From Branchinecta lynchi (lineage: Eukaryota > Arthropoda > Branchiopoda > Anostraca > Branchinectidae), in contig JAKZAP010000005.1 in assembly GCA_023053575.1 (NCBI GenBank), forward strand, positions 1-64,000: 64,000 bases of DNA, read 5' to 3'. Under the pieces are notes generated by a model. The model saw only the letters and a list, made by a program, of their open reading frames with translations, made no database searches and had not been told where the DNA came from. The position numbers were made by a program, and so were the translations under genes. Shown in pieces: positions 34,716 through 46,459 of the stretch. Within the stretch, counting starts at the first letter, position 1. Each line of letters begins with the position of its first letter.

Positions 34716-35030
34716 ACCAATACTCCCGTAAAACCTCACCTAAGAAATGAGGATTCTGACAAGACGAGACGAAAGGCGGAACGCCAGAAGATGAGGAAGT
34801 TCGAGCTGGAACAAGAAAGTGAGGACCACGAAATAGAAAAAGTTTCACCGAAGAAAAGTGAGCGCATCAATTCAAAGAAAATGTCACACAAAAAGAAAAG
34901 GAAACATGGCCGGGCACTAAATCAAATCGTTCCTGACTTAATTGACACAGAGGACGTGACCTACTGGGGAACCTCTATAAAAAAAAAAAATCCGCCATTA
35001 GCCTTTACCCCTTGGGTGGTGTGGAACTAA
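34665..35030 (+). CDS. Lys-rich hypothetical protein, probable retroelement fragment
   Basis: A 121-codon frame. The first ~25 residues derive from the tandem repeat, so the true start is uncertain. The middle is highly charged (KTRRKAERQKMRKFELEQES, SKKMSHKKKRKHGR) and looks helical and nuclear. The end is LAFTPWVVWN. About 60 bp downstream is the conserved tail segment also found after the Lys-rich fragment at 21.7-22.0 kb. I do not recognise a family. A C-terminal fragment of a retroelement ORF is the best guess. Confidence 0.4.
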   Translation: METKSNVWLIMWRPLQTTNTPVKPHLRNEDSDKTRRKAERQKMRKFELEQESEDHEIEKVSPKKSERINSKKMSHKKKRKHGRALNQIVPDLIDTEDVTYWGTSIKKKNPPLAFTPWVVWN

Positions 35031-35084
35031 GGCATTTTTCAGGTTCTATTTAAGGTTATAATTGTAGCTCATTTATATATTTTA

Positions 35085-35147
35085 TATTCTGCTGTCAAAC
35101 CAGGCAACAACGAGTGAGGTGGTGCCTCATGATACCCTTTTTCCTAT
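35085..35147 (+). repeat. Conserved 3'-tail hairpin segment
   Basis: This contains TGAGG-TGGTG-CCTCA (5-bp stem, 5-nt loop) inside a ~50-bp block shared with 22099-22147. Its position downstream of a Lys-rich frame in both places suggests a retroelement 3' end. Confidence 0.6.
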
Positions 35148-35186
35148 TCTTTCATCCTTCCTCACTGGATAGACCTATATCCCTAT

Positions 35187-35520
35187 CTCTCCACGAGAGA
35201 ATTCCAGGGACGTTGCTCCCTTAAGCAGAAAAGAAAACTCTTCCCGGCGTCTCCACCAGCGTCCCAAGGATTATTCGTGTTGCCACGACGAGCACGATCA
35301 CTCGAACGGTTCCCCAACCAGGTTCCCGAATGAGAAGGGGATTCCTTTTCGCCTATCACCGAGCTCGCAAGTCTGAGCCAGAGGGAGATGCGCTCGTCAT
35401 GGACCCACTTCAGGTTCGGCTTACGACTTACTGAGCCATGTCCAACCACTGTTCACATGGAAACCTTCCCCACGTCAGGCCTCAAGGATCCCTCTTGAGT
35501 ATTTGCTACTACCACCAAGA
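35187..35520 (-). rRNA. 28S rRNA gene fragment, inverted (pseudogene)
   Basis: The minus strand matches about 33885-34215 of the plus-strand fragment with moderate divergence, covering the TAGTAGCAAATACTCAAG to GTCCCTGGAAT part. The two fragments form an inverted repeat of ~330 bp around a ~970-bp centre. They differ at many positions, so this is not a recent palindromic duplication. Confidence 0.85.
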
Positions 35521-37755
35521 GAATATCTGCCAAATAACAAGTTCTCCCGGTCTTTAGCAACTGTATTTGTTAAAGGAACGAGTTTTCACGCCCTTCTGGT
35601 AATTAGATTCCAGATAAAGAACTTTTGGTTAAAACAGTGAGAACCTGTTATTTTCAATTATATATCCAAGAAATATCGTGAGAACCTGAAAGAATAACAG
35701 GTTCTGACGGTCTTTAGCAAATATATCTCACGCTCTCCTGGCCAAGACACTCTGAACCCGTCATTTTCAAATATATATTCAGAAATATCGTGAGAACCTG
35801 AGCAATAACAAGTTCTCACGGTCTTAAGCAAATATATTTGACAAAAGAACGAGTTCTCACGCTCTTTTTGTAAATATATTGGAAAATACCAGGTTGTCAC
35901 CCTCTAGAATTTCAAATTCCCATTTCCAATACTAGGAAATCTCAAAAGATTTCCGTATTCCTTTGGATGGTTCTCTATATTGTTGGCAACAGAATTCCAT
36001 GAGTACAAGGCCAAAGGAAGAAGTATACGTTCTCACGCTTCAACTGCAAGGTGCACTATATAGCTCCCAGTCCGTTTTTCACACCTTATTATTTTTGAAA
36101 ACTATTGCATTAAAAATTATATTTTTCTGTTCCAGGAAGGATAGAACACATAGTAAAGAGTTCTAATACAACGGTAAAAACTAACAGGAATAGCCGCTTA
36201 CTATTAGACATGAGGTCTGAGGATTTATGATCAAGACAGTGATAACCTGTTATTTTCTAGTATATCTGCATGAAATATCGTGAGAACCTGAAAGAATAAC
36301 AGGTTCTCACGCTCTCTAGCAAAATATCTGACAAAAGAACGAGTTATCACGATCTTTTTGTAAATATATTGGAATATACCAGGATCTCACGCTCTAAAAT
36401 TTCAAACTATCATTTCCAGTAGTAGGAAAGCTCGTAAGATTTCCATATTCCTTTTCTCGATATTGTTGGCAGCACGGCTGCATGTGTACTATAACAAAGG
36501 AATACATTTTTGATACATGTTTCAGACTTCAATGTGCACATACAGAACATAGCTCCAAGAGTTATAATACGAAAGTAAAAACAAACAGGAATAGCCGCTC
36601 ACAACTAGACACGAGGTCTGAGGATTTATGGTCAAGACAGTGAGAACCTGTTATTTTCAAATATATCGCAATAAATATCATAAGAACCTGAACGATAACA
36701 TGTTCTCACGGTTTTTAGCAGGATCTCGCGCTCTAAAATTTTAAAGTATCATTTCCAGTAGTAGGAAAGCTCGTAAGATTTCTATATTCCTTTGGATGAT
36801 TCTCTATATTGTTGGCAGCAGGGCTCCATGTGTACTATGCCAAAGGAAGAATTTTTGTAAACATGTTTCAGACTTCAATGTCCACCTACACAGCATAGCT
36901 CCAAGATTTCTAATATGACGGTTAAAACCAACAGGAATAGCCGCTTACAATTAGACATAATTAAATCTATCTCTATATTGTCGGCGACAAAAATCCATGG
37001 GTACAAGGCCAAAGGAAGAATTTTTGTTTTACATGTTTCAGAGTTCAATGTCCAGATGCACTATATAGCTCCCAGTCCGTTCTTCGCAACGTATTATCTT
37101 TGAAAACTAATGCAACATGAATTCTATTTTTCTATTCCAGGAAGGATAAAACAAATAGTAAACAGTTCTAATACCATGGTGAAAAGGAAAAGGAGTAGCC
37201 GCTTACAATTAGACACGAGGACTGAGGATTTATGATCAAGACAGTGATAACCTGTTATTTTCAAATATATCTGCATGAAATATCGCGAGAACCTGAAAGA
37301 ATAACAGGTTCTCACGCTCTTTAGCAAATATATCTGACAAAAGAACGAGTTCTCACGCTCTTTTTGTAAATATATTGGAAAATACCAGGATCTCACGCTC
37401 TAAAATTTCAAACTATCATTTCCAGTAGTAGAAAAGCTCGTAAGATTTCCATATTCCTTTTCTCTATATTGTTGGCAGCACGGCTGCATGTGTACTATAA
37501 CAAAAGAATACATTTTTTATACATGTTTCAGACTTCAATGTGCACATACAGAACATAGCTCCAAGAGTTCTAATACGAAAGTAAAAATAAACAGGAATAG
37601 CCGCTTACAACTAGACACGAGGTCTGAGGATTTATGGTCAAGACATTGAGAACCTGTAATTTTCAAATATATCGCAATAAATATCATGAGAACCTGAACG
37701 ATAACAAGTTCTCACGGTTCTTAGCAAATATATTTGACAAAAGAACGAGCTCTCA
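35521..37755. repeat. ~350-400-bp tandem array with conserved hairpins
   Basis: Landmarks recurring at 350-400-bp spacing are AGGAATAGCCGCTTACAA, TCTATATTGTTGGCAGCA and a block of GAGAACCTG/CAGGTTCTC inverted repeats. At 36279-36311, CGTGAGAACCTG and its complement form a perfect 12-bp stem with a 9-nt loop; near-identical hairpins occur at about 35680 and 37285. No coding sequence is seen. Confidence 0.75.
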
Positions 37756-37939
37756 AGACCTTCGCGCTCACTCGCTCTTGCGGTGCACGGGAGCCCGCCC
37801 AAAGCAGCTCGAGCGCCTCTTAGAATCCTCGCTGAATCTTGTGCCGCACTGGAGACCGAAGCCGCGGTTGGGAAAGACCATGCTGACTAAGCCCAGGGTG
37901 GGGAATGTGGTCCACCATTCAATTCAATTTATCAATTTA
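37756..37939. other. Short GC-rich unique segment
   Basis: A GC-rich stretch (CGCTCACTCGCTCTTGCGGT and following) contrasts with its AT-rich surroundings. No RNA or protein family was recognised; it may be a fragment captured from elsewhere. Confidence 0.3.
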
Positions 37940-39400
37940 TCCAGTCGATTCAGATTGTCTTTCTTGGGAATTTCTAACTTTACAGCCAGTTTTGGTAGAT
38001 TTAAACAGGGACTTTCCACAAATACGTGTATCTCTGATATTGGCTTAGTCAGTTTCTTGCTTGTGTCCTTTGATAAACTCATTAGCTGTGTTTTTTTTTA
38101 ACTGGCCTGCTAGACCCTGTTGAATCTTTTGTTGTCTCACTATTCAGTTCACCTGACTTCCTGGTCCGGTACTAGATCGTTCCATGACTTTTCCATGCTT
38201 AAAATACTATTTTGGGGCTGTCTCTACGCAACTACAGTAAGCGGTCAGGTAACACTCAATGGAACCTATTATTGCTCACCAGAGCTGCGTTTGATTCGCA
38301 TTTCCAGTTGACTTAAGTTATTATTTTGCCGTTTTATTTGCTATTCTCAGTTGATTGATAGCGTTCAATTTATCCAATCTATTGAGATTGTCCACGTAAA
38401 GCTGACTTTGGACGACAGACAACAAATGGTCATTCATTCCATGGATAACCGGGTAAACAACAGTCAGCGGTCAATTATCGCTCAATGGAACATTTTATCG
38501 CTCACCAGAGCTGCTTTTGATTTGCATTTCCACTTGACTGAAATAATCTTTTTGCTGTTTTATTTGCTATTCTCAGTTAGCATTCAATTTATCCAGTCGA
38601 CTCAGATTGTCTTTCTTGGGATTTTCTAACTTTACAACCAGTTTTGGTAGATTTAAGCATGGACTTTCCACAGAAACGTGTATCTCTGATATTGGCTTAG
38701 TCAGTTTCTTGCTGGTGTCCTTTGATAAACTTATTAGCTTTGTTTTTTTAATTGACCTGCTAGACCCTGTTGAATCTTTTGTTGTCTCAATATTCAGTTC
38801 ACCTGACTGCCTGGTCCGGTACTAGTTCGTTCCATGCATTTTCCATGCTTAAAATACTATTTTGGGGCTGTCTGTACACAACTACAGTAAGCGGTCAAGT
38901 AACACTCAATGGAACCTATTATCGCTCACCAGAGCTGCGTTTGATTCGCATTTCCCGTTGACTTAAGTTATTATTTTGCCGTTTTATTTGCTATTCTCAG
39001 TTGACTAGATAGCGTTCAATTTATCCAATCTATTGAGACAACAAATGGTCATTCGTTCCATGGATAACCGGTTAACCAACAGTAAGCGGTCAAGTATCGC
39101 TCAATGGAACATTTTATCGCTCACCAGAGCTGCGTTTGATTTCTGTTTCCAGTTGACTGAAATAATCGTTTTGGTGTTTTATTTGCTATTCTCATTTAGC
39201 ATTCAATTTATCCAGTCGACTCAGATTGTCAACAAAAAGTTTACTTTTGACTATCGAGATAAAATGGTAATTCATTCCATGGTTAACCGGTTAACCTATA
39301 GTAGGCAGGCAAGTATCGCTCAATGGAACCTATTATCTCTCACCAGAGCTGCATTCTATTTGCATTTCCAGCTAACTTAAATCACACTTTACTCTGTTAT
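37940..39400. repeat. ~225-bp tandem repeat block, inverted relative to 40.1-41.59 kb
   Basis: It contains CAGTTGACTTAAGTTATTAT, CTCACCAGAGCTGCGTTTGA and CCATGGATAACCGGTTAACC. It matches the reverse complement of 40100-41590 and of 56690-58080. A ~800-bp section is itself duplicated in tandem (37960-38330 and 38600-38980). Frames of 60-155 codons here are repeat by-products. Confidence 0.8.
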
Positions 39401-39844
39401 TTGCTGTTCTCAGTTGATTCATATTGTTCGATTTAGATCTTGGCAAGGGTGTGGAAACTCAAGAAGGTAGCTTCAATTTGAGGGTCTCATGAAGGGAACT
39501 CTTACGTACACCAATCTATAGTACTTCAACATACAAACAATAGTATGTCTGTAACATACAATAGTATGTTCCTATAACAAGAGCAACATCTGCAGAGGAG
39601 ATAGTACCGGTACTTCAATTAAAAAAGAGTGAGAGTAATATTCATGGAGGACTAGTAAAGAACATATGGTATGTGAAAAAAGAATCACCAAAAGCAACAA
39701 AACAAAAATTACCAGAGTGGGTGCCTTTACGTTAGTTCATGTAGGTTAAATTCAACACTTTTAGCTAGGACTTCCATAGCCAGTGTAAAACATTAAGAAT
39801 ATGCTTATTTCTTCTTTTTTTTCACCATCATTGGGTAGGCAGCG
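39401..39844. other. No gene seen; left flank of repeat X
   Basis: This is unique AT-rich sequence. Its right edge (GGTAGGCAGCG at 39834-39844) is what precedes TACTCT in the copy of the repeat that lacks the DNA element. Confidence 0.5.
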
Positions 39845-42800
39845 TACTCTATAGCGCCAGATTTGTTAGAACATGAAAAAATGTCGCCCTCATGGCCGCA
39901 ATTTGAGATGACCAGTAAAAGGTGTCCGGTTGGATTCCGCAATATTTTTCTCAACCTACGCTTATATTCTCGGTTAACCATGGAATTAATGACCATTTGT
40001 TCTCAGTTGTCAAAAGTCAACTTTTAGTCGATAATCTCAGTCAACTGGATAAGTTGAATGCTATCAGTCAACTGATAATAGCAAATAAAACAGCAAAAAG
40101 ATGATTTAATTCAAATGGAAATGCAAATCGAACCCAGCTCTGGTGAGCGACAATAAGTTCCATTGAGCATTACTTGACCGCTTACTGTAGCTTAACCGGT
40201 TAACCATGGAAGAAATGACCATTTGTTCTCGGTTGTCAAAAGTCAAGTTTCAATCGACAATTCCAGTCGACTGTACAAATCGAACGCTGCCAGTCAACTG
40301 AGAATAGCAGATAAAACAGCAAAAAGATGATTTATGTCTACTGGAAAAGAAAAACGAACTCATCTCTGGTGAGAGATAATAAGTTCCATTGAGAGTTACT
40401 TGACCGATTACTGTAGCTTAACCGGCTCACCATGGAATGAATGACCATTTGTTCTTGGTTGTCAAAAGTCAACTTTTAATCGACAATTTTTGTCGACTGG
40501 ATAATCAAACGCTTTTGGTCAACTGAGAATAGCAGGTAAAACGGCAAAATGATGATTTAAGTCAACTGGAAAGGCGAATCGAACGCAGCTCTGGTGAGCG
40601 ATAATAGGTTCCATTGAGTGTTACTTGACAGATTACTGTAGGTTAACCGGTTAACCATGGACAAAATGACCATTTGTTCTCGTTTGTCAAAAGTCAACTT
40701 TCAGTCGACAATCTCAATAGATTGGATAAGCCAAGAGCTAAATCGAACAATATGAATCAACTGAGAACAGGAAATAAAACAGTAAAATGATGATTTAAGT
40801 TAGCTGGAAATGAGAATAGAATGCAGCTCTGGTGAGTGATAATAGGTTCCATTGAGCGATACTTAACTGCTCACTGTAGGTTAACCGGTTAACCATGGAA
40901 TGAATTACCATTTTATCTCGAACGTCAAAAGTCAACTTTTTGTCGACAATCTGAGTCGACTGGATAAATTGAATGCTAACTGAGAATAGCAAATAAAACA
41001 GCAAAAAGATTATTTCAGTCTACTGGAAATGCAAATCAAACGCAGCCCTGTTCCATTGAGCGATACTTGACAGCTTACTGTTGGTTAACCGGTTATCCAT
41101 GGAACGAATGACCATTTGTTGTCGGTCGTTCGAAGTCAACTTTTAGTGGACTATCTCAATAAATTGGGTAATTGATCGCTATCAGTCAACTGAGAATAGC
41201 AAATAAAACGGCAAAATAATAACTTAAGTCAACTGGAAATGCGAATCAAAGGCAGCTCTGGTGAGCGATAATAGGTTCCATTGAGTGTTACTTGACCGCT
41301 TACTGTAGTTGTGTAGAGACAGCCCCAAAATAGTATTTTAAGCATGGAAAATGCATGGAGCGAGCTAGTACCGGACCAGGCAGTCAGGTGAACTGAATAG
41401 TGAGACAACAAAAGATTCAACAGGGTCAAGCAGGTCATTTAAAAAAAACACAGCTAATTAGTTTATCAAAGGACACCAGCAAGAAACTGACTAAGCCAAT
41501 ACCAGAGATACAAGTAACTGTGGAAAGTCCATGCTTAAATCTACCAAAACTGGTTGTAAAGTTAGAAAATCCCAAGAAATCGCAAAGACAAACCAGAAAT
41601 TTTTATTTGCTCACCAAAACAATTTTTCAGAGCAACCCAATATGACACTTGGTAATCCAGTAACATCGAATCATGTATCGTTTGAAAGCCCAGAGCTTCA
41701 CTTTACCTGTAGTAGTTGGCAGAGTAGCAGAATTCTATTAAACAACGCAGAAAACAAAAAAATAAGTTTGTTTGCTTTTTCACAGCCCTACTCACTGAGA
41801 AGTACCAAACCAATAGCAGAGATAAATACATGTATTGAAAGCCCAAGCTTCTCTATACCTGTCGTGCTGTCACAAGCGCGTAATTCAAGGGACTGACAGA
41901 GAAAATCAAATAAAACACTTCACAGTGATCCAAGTATCGAATGTTATTCGGGAATATCTCATTCGGTGCGCAATTGCAAGCTTCATCTACTATTAAATTA
42001 TCAAGGTAGTCAGCCTAAACCTTTTTGAATTTACATCTGGACTCGCAACGAACATTTACATAATTTTTTGAATTTGTTACCATTTTGATGGGGGAATCAC
42101 AAACGTCTAGCGATCAATGTATCGAATGTTATTCGGGAATATCTCATTCGAAGCGCAATTTTAAGCTTAATCTACTATTAAAGTGTCAATGTCGTAAGCC
42201 TACACTTTTTGAATTTGCAGCTTGACTCGCAACGAAAATTTAAATAATTTATTGAATTTGTTGCCATTTTGCTGAGGGAAATACATATGTCCATCGATCC
42301 AAGTATCAAATTCTATCCGGGAGGATTTCTTGCGATGCGCAATGTTAAGCGTAATCTTCTATTAAAGTTTCAAGATCGTCAGCCTACGTCTTTTGAATTT
42401 ACAGCTGGACTCGCAACGAAAATTTAAACAATTTCTTGAATTTGTTGCCTTTTTGCTAGGCGTAATACATATATATATGAGTATCTCATTCGATGCGCAA
42501 TTTTAAGCTTAATTTTCTATGAAGGTTTCAAGTTCGTCAGCTCACATCTTTTGAATTTTCAGCTTGACTCGCAACGAAAATTTAAATAATCTCTTGAATT
42601 TGTTGCCATTTTGCTCGGCGTAATACATATATCCAGCGATGTAAGTATCGAATGTTACTCGGAAACATCTTATTCGATGCGTTATTTGAAGGTTGATTCA
42701 CTATTAAAGTTTGAATATTATCCTCCTACAGCTTTTGAATTTACAGCTTTCGGCCGAGTGCCGCCAGTGCCGCTTCCCGACTATGTAGCTCCTCCCACAA

Positions 42801-43207
42801 AATACATGTCCAACTTTCAGAGTACCGTGTTGGATGAAAAAATGTCGTATGTTATTCGGGATTATCTTATTCGGGTGCAAATAGGACGATTGATCTACCG
42901 TTAAAGTTTCAAGTTGCTCAGCCTATAGCTTTTGACTCTAGAGCTTGAGCCGCAAAGCTTTTCCTATAAGGCCGCTGATTTACAGGATTTCCCGACAAGA
43001 TTTCGGATAGATTGGTGTCCGGTCCGGTTTGTTCAAATATCACAACGGAAAATTGAATCAGTGTAGCTGTGAGTCTTGTTGAAGAAGGTTGGTTGTGATT
43101 TGGTTGTGAATTGTCGGTTACTTATAAATTTATTTGTTTTTAGTGGTTTCAAAGGTAAAACTATTCTTATGAGTACTAGCACCTGGGGAGTTTTATGAAA
43201 AATGGAT
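39845..43207. repeat. Repeat X, left copy of direct repeat flanking the Polinton-like element
   Basis: This is a composite of ~225-bp tandem units (39.96-41.4 kb, landmark TTAACCGGTTAACCATGG), three ~155-bp diverged units (41.44-41.9 kb), minus-sense satellite A monomers (41.93-42.64 kb), a cap (42.75-42.95 kb) and a tail ending AAAAATGGAT. It matches 56427-59234 in the same orientation from TACTCT to GGAT. The right copy lacks about 41488-41755 and 41960-42480 and has an extra cap. Confidence 0.85.
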
Positions 43208-44489
43208 TCTTTTCTGTCATAATATATAACACAGTAAACATTATATGGTACGGGTTGATTATCTTTCAACGTTAAACTTATTTCAATATCAGCAGTTGTT
43301 CCATTATAAATATTTGACTCATGTTTGGAAACATCGAAACAGAATAGTGGATATTCTTCTTTAAATTCTTCTATACTAACACCAGTATCAAATGCTAATT
43401 GCTTATAACCCAAATGTAAAAACCTATTATAAAGATTTGAGTATTTACATTTATCATCGCTAAAATCACATTTAAGTGGTTCTTCAGGATATTTATCCCC
43501 ATTAATTCTAAGTTCTATGTCTGTTAAATTCATATGATCAAACACCACATTATTCATTAATTGATTGTTATGCTTTTCATTTTTCAGTAGCATCACAACT
43601 ACTTTTGTTGGATTGTTTCTCTCAGATATAACTTTCCAAGTGTGTTCCTTATTCTGTCTAACATCGCTTTTATAAGTATTACATGCTTCCCACATCAGAT
43701 TATGCTTTCTGTCCTTTACCAATCCCTTTTCTAAGTTACTCATCATTTCAATACTAGGAGCTACAATAGGGATCTTCCAGGGTAAATACTCGATGACTAC
43801 TTTGAAATTAGTATTTCCATTTCTTATAATCATGTTGTTATCGTCATTTCTTCTTAGAAATATTTTATGCGATGCACCTCTGAAGAATCGTTTGTTTTCT
43901 TTCAAAAATCCAAACAGTTCTGATAATGGTAAATACATATTTACTAATTTACTGTTCTGTTATATCTTTTTTCAAATCCTTTATTATAATTATCATTATT
44001 GGTCAACCTGATTGCTGCAGCCCCTGCAGTAAAAGAAGCAACTACAGGATTGATTTCTTTTCCTTGATTATAATCTTTATACCAGAAATGATTTCTTGCA
44101 GCACTTCTAGAATAATCATCAGAGTATTCAATCAACTTTGTAACGGTAGTTGTAATACCAACATGATTAATTTTTTCAACCGATTCATCGTTGATTACAT
44201 ACTCAGCGGTACTGAATAAATTAAATCCATTATTCGTTAAAGTAGCAACATCGGTTGAAGCTATAGGAGTCCCATCTTAGTTTACTATTCTTACACTGAC
44301 ATCAAGATAACTTTCACTTGGATAAAACCAAGAATCTAATTTCTTTGTTATGAATTCAAACTCTGATTTATTAGATACATCCACATCTGTTTCTCGAATT
44401 TCTTTAAATTCATATTTAACCACTGTATCATCCACAAGCGGTTCATCAAAAATGTTCCATTGCGGACTGATAACTTTATTTACTGCCAT
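43208..44489 (-). pseudogene. Major capsid protein (double jelly-roll, hexon-like), broken
   Basis: Three segments lie on the minus strand. The first runs from the ATG at 44489 to an in-frame TAA at 44277-44279 and includes VVKYEFKEI and SWFYPSESYLDVSVR. The same frame then continues to a stop near 43944 (IEYSDDYSRSAARNHFWYKD). A frameshift leads to the third segment, which starts around 43938 (LPLSELFGFLKENKRFF) and includes EYLPWKIPIVAPS and PLFCFDVSKHESNI. This order of motifs is that of the Polinton/adintovirus capsid, the protein forming the icosahedral shell. At 43207 the coding sequence is cut at YDRKE, near the usual C-terminus, and the frame runs on into repeat X until 43033. Start context is ATATAAATG. 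The call is firm; the element cannot make this protein intact. Confidence 0.88.
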
Positions 44490-44503
44490 TTATATAAGAA
44501 AGA
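44487..44503 (-). promoter_or_regulatory. Putative late-type start motif, capsid gene
   Basis: TTTCTTATATAAATG ends at the capsid ATG. It shares ATAAATG with seven other gene starts in the element; TCTTA stands where others have TCTA. Confidence 0.5.
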
Positions 44504-44519
44504 AATTATTAAATAAAAC

Positions 44520-44876
44520 TTACTTCAGAATCCTTAATCCATTTCCAGTCATTAATGTTTTGATCAAGTCCTGACTTCTTTGATTTAAAATCCTTTTATT
44601 TGTACCGATAAGATCCTTCATCGATTTTTTGTTTCCAATTACATCAGTGAGTTCCTTCTTGTTTACATTGATCAGATCTTTCCCATATTCTATTGCTCTG
44701 TTTTTCAACAACTCAAATCTCGGTTTAATAATATTATTATACATTGACATAGCCCCATCTTTTATTTGTTTTGCTGACGTTTGAAATAACTGGGAATTAA
44801 CAATGTTTTTGAATACACTACCGATTCCACTTCCATACTGCTTTTTATAAAGTAATCGCTTATTATTAATCAACAT
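44520..44876 (-). CDS. Small basic protein with glycine-rich N-terminus (pVI-like position)
   Basis: An intact 118-codon frame sits between the penton and major capsid genes. The N-terminal part has YGSGIGSVFKNIVNSQLF, a potential amphipathic helix, followed by Lys/Asn-rich helical sequence and a C-terminal GNGLRILK. Size, position and the glycine/amphipathic start recall the membrane-active minor capsid proteins (adenovirus pVI type) found near hexon genes in related elements. That assignment is by position and composition only. Its start has the ATAAATG context. It is one of the few uninterrupted genes in the element. Confidence 0.55.
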   Translation of the reverse strand: MLINNKRLLYKKQYGSGIGSVFKNIVNSQLFQTSAKQIKDGAMSMYNNIIKPRFELLKNRAIEYGKDLINVNKKELTDVIGNKKSMKDLIGTNKRILNQRSQDLIKTLMTGNGLRILK

Positions 44877-44890
44877 TTATAGGTAAATAA
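44874..44890 (-). promoter_or_regulatory. Putative late-type start motif, 118-aa gene
   Basis: TTACCTATAAATG ends at the ATG of the 118-aa gene. It has ATAAATG, and CCTA in place of TCTA. Confidence 0.5.
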
Positions 44891-44904
44891 TTTTATTTCA
44901 CTAA

Positions 44905-45628
44905 TCAATAGGCTTTTCTTAAATGCAGCACGTATCCAACGTTATCGCCATTCAAATCGATAGGTCTTCCCAACTGATCAGTAATTGTCATTCTCAAGGA
45001 GTAAATAAAGTCTTTTGTATTAATAGGAAGGTAGATTAATTGTCTAGGATTCTCAACAATTTGACAACCCAGTTCTGTATTCGGAACAAATGTCCAAATG
45101 ACATCTGATTTACTTTTGTTTACGATAGAACTGTTTACGAGAGAGCAGTGAATTTGAATTTTATCAACGCTTCTTGTAATATTCGGAAGCTTTGTACCTT
45201 CATTGATTTTCTTAGATATCTCACTATCCTTATCAAATCCTAAAATCTGACACAAGTCACTATTAAATCTAAACACATATTTTTCTTGTAATAGTATGAC
45301 AAATCTCATAGATGCTGGATTGGATGAAATTACAATAGGACATTTATCTTTTGGGGTATCAAAATACTGACACAAAAAATAATTCAAACAATCATCGTTA
45401 TACATTCCATTAGGAATAGTAATAATCATCCACCCCCCCCCCCCCCTCTTCATCTTTCCTATATTGAAATGTATTATTTCCAAATTTATCACTTATATTA
45501 TGCCATGAATACCACAAAGTACACTGATTCAAACCTATTTCACAATCCCTATTATGATTCAATTCGATTGGTTGACTAAATGTTATATCAATGATACTTT
45601 CATTACCTTCAATGTTTAACAACACCAT
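44905..45628 (-). pseudogene. Penton-like minor capsid protein, frameshifted at a C14 run
   Basis: The first segment (45628 down to about 45447) starts MVLLNIEGNESIIDITFSQP; the second, in another frame, runs to 44905 and ends with RMTITDQLGRPIDLNG and YVLHLRKAY. The ITDQ-GRPIDLNG ending is characteristic of Polinton/adintovirus minor capsid (penton, single jelly-roll) proteins, which occupy the vertices. The two frames meet at a run of 14 C (45433-45446, G on the coding strand), an obvious slippage site, so the break could be a replication or assembly slip and not old decay. Combined length (~240 codons) is near that expected. Start context is CTAATAAATG. Confidence 0.85.
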
Positions 45629-45641
45629 TTATTAGAAATAT
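45626..45641 (-). promoter_or_regulatory. Putative late-type start motif, penton gene
   Basis: TATTTCTAATAAATG ends at the penton ATG and has both TCTA and ATAAATG. Confidence 0.55.
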
Positions 45642-46459
45642 TTTTTATATATAGAATTGTAATATCTCTTCGTAAGAAATTTATTTCGCATTAACGAATC
45701 CAAAATATCAATAGCTTCATTTCTCACCTCATCAGATGTATTTCCGTTTACTCTGCTACCTATCAAAGTATATAATTTTGAAATCATTTCATCACAATTC
45801 ATAAATATTACATGTCCTTGTTGTTTGATAAAGGGTCTACTAGATTGAATTTTTTGTAATCTATCCTTATAGTCTTGTATAAATAAAATGATGTTATCAT
45901 ACTTATTAGAACCACTTTTACTTTTCAAACCACCATAGCTTTGACTTATAGGTGTTAATTCAGCCAAAGCATCTTCTATATTCTCTGGGTTATCAAAATA
46001 AAAATGAGGCATCTCAAAATATTCTCCTTTATATCTTGTATGATTATCTCTATATTTCACATTAAGTGCTTTTAATAAATCTTTATCAACACGTTGATTC
46101 ATATCAACAATTATATTTGTTGGTAAATCTGGAGATGCTTCTAAAGCGGTTGACTGCATTTCTACCTCTGAAACTGGAAGCTGATATGGTTGATTCGTTT
46201 CACCTATCTGGAGAAGCCTTGTTCTTGAACTATCATCACCTTCCTGTAGTTTATTTATGATCATTTCAGTGTTTTCTTGTAATTTTCTGATGGTATCTTT
46301 AGTGTTTTCTTTTTGTGCTATAATAACTGGAGCGTTTAATTCTGAAGCATATTCCCGAAATCCTGCCTTCTCCATCTAATTTTGTTGAACCTTTCTTCTC
46401 TGAATTTCTCTGTTCTTCACTATATCCGATAAAATATCACTCAAGCGTCTTGAATCCAT
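45632..46459 (-). pseudogene. Unknown coiled-coil structural protein with in-frame TAG at codon 28
   Basis: The long frame (46375-45632, 247 codons) is preceded in the same frame by 27 codons (MDSRRLSDILSDIVKNREIQ...) and a TAG at 46376-46378. The upstream ATG at 46459 carries the element's ATAAATG start context, so it is the likelier original start. Helical, charged sequence (KDTIRKLQENTEMIINKLQE) dominates the first third; later parts include EMPHFYFDNPENIEDALAEL and a basic C-terminus. It lies between integrase and penton genes, where Polinton-type elements carry structural genes. I do not recognise a family. Translation could still begin at 46375, directly after the stop. Confidence 0.6.

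Noticed and set aside
41400..41896. Two overlapping frames of 81 and 121 codons
   Set aside because: They fall in diverged 155-bp repeats, switch frame between units, and are deleted in X'.
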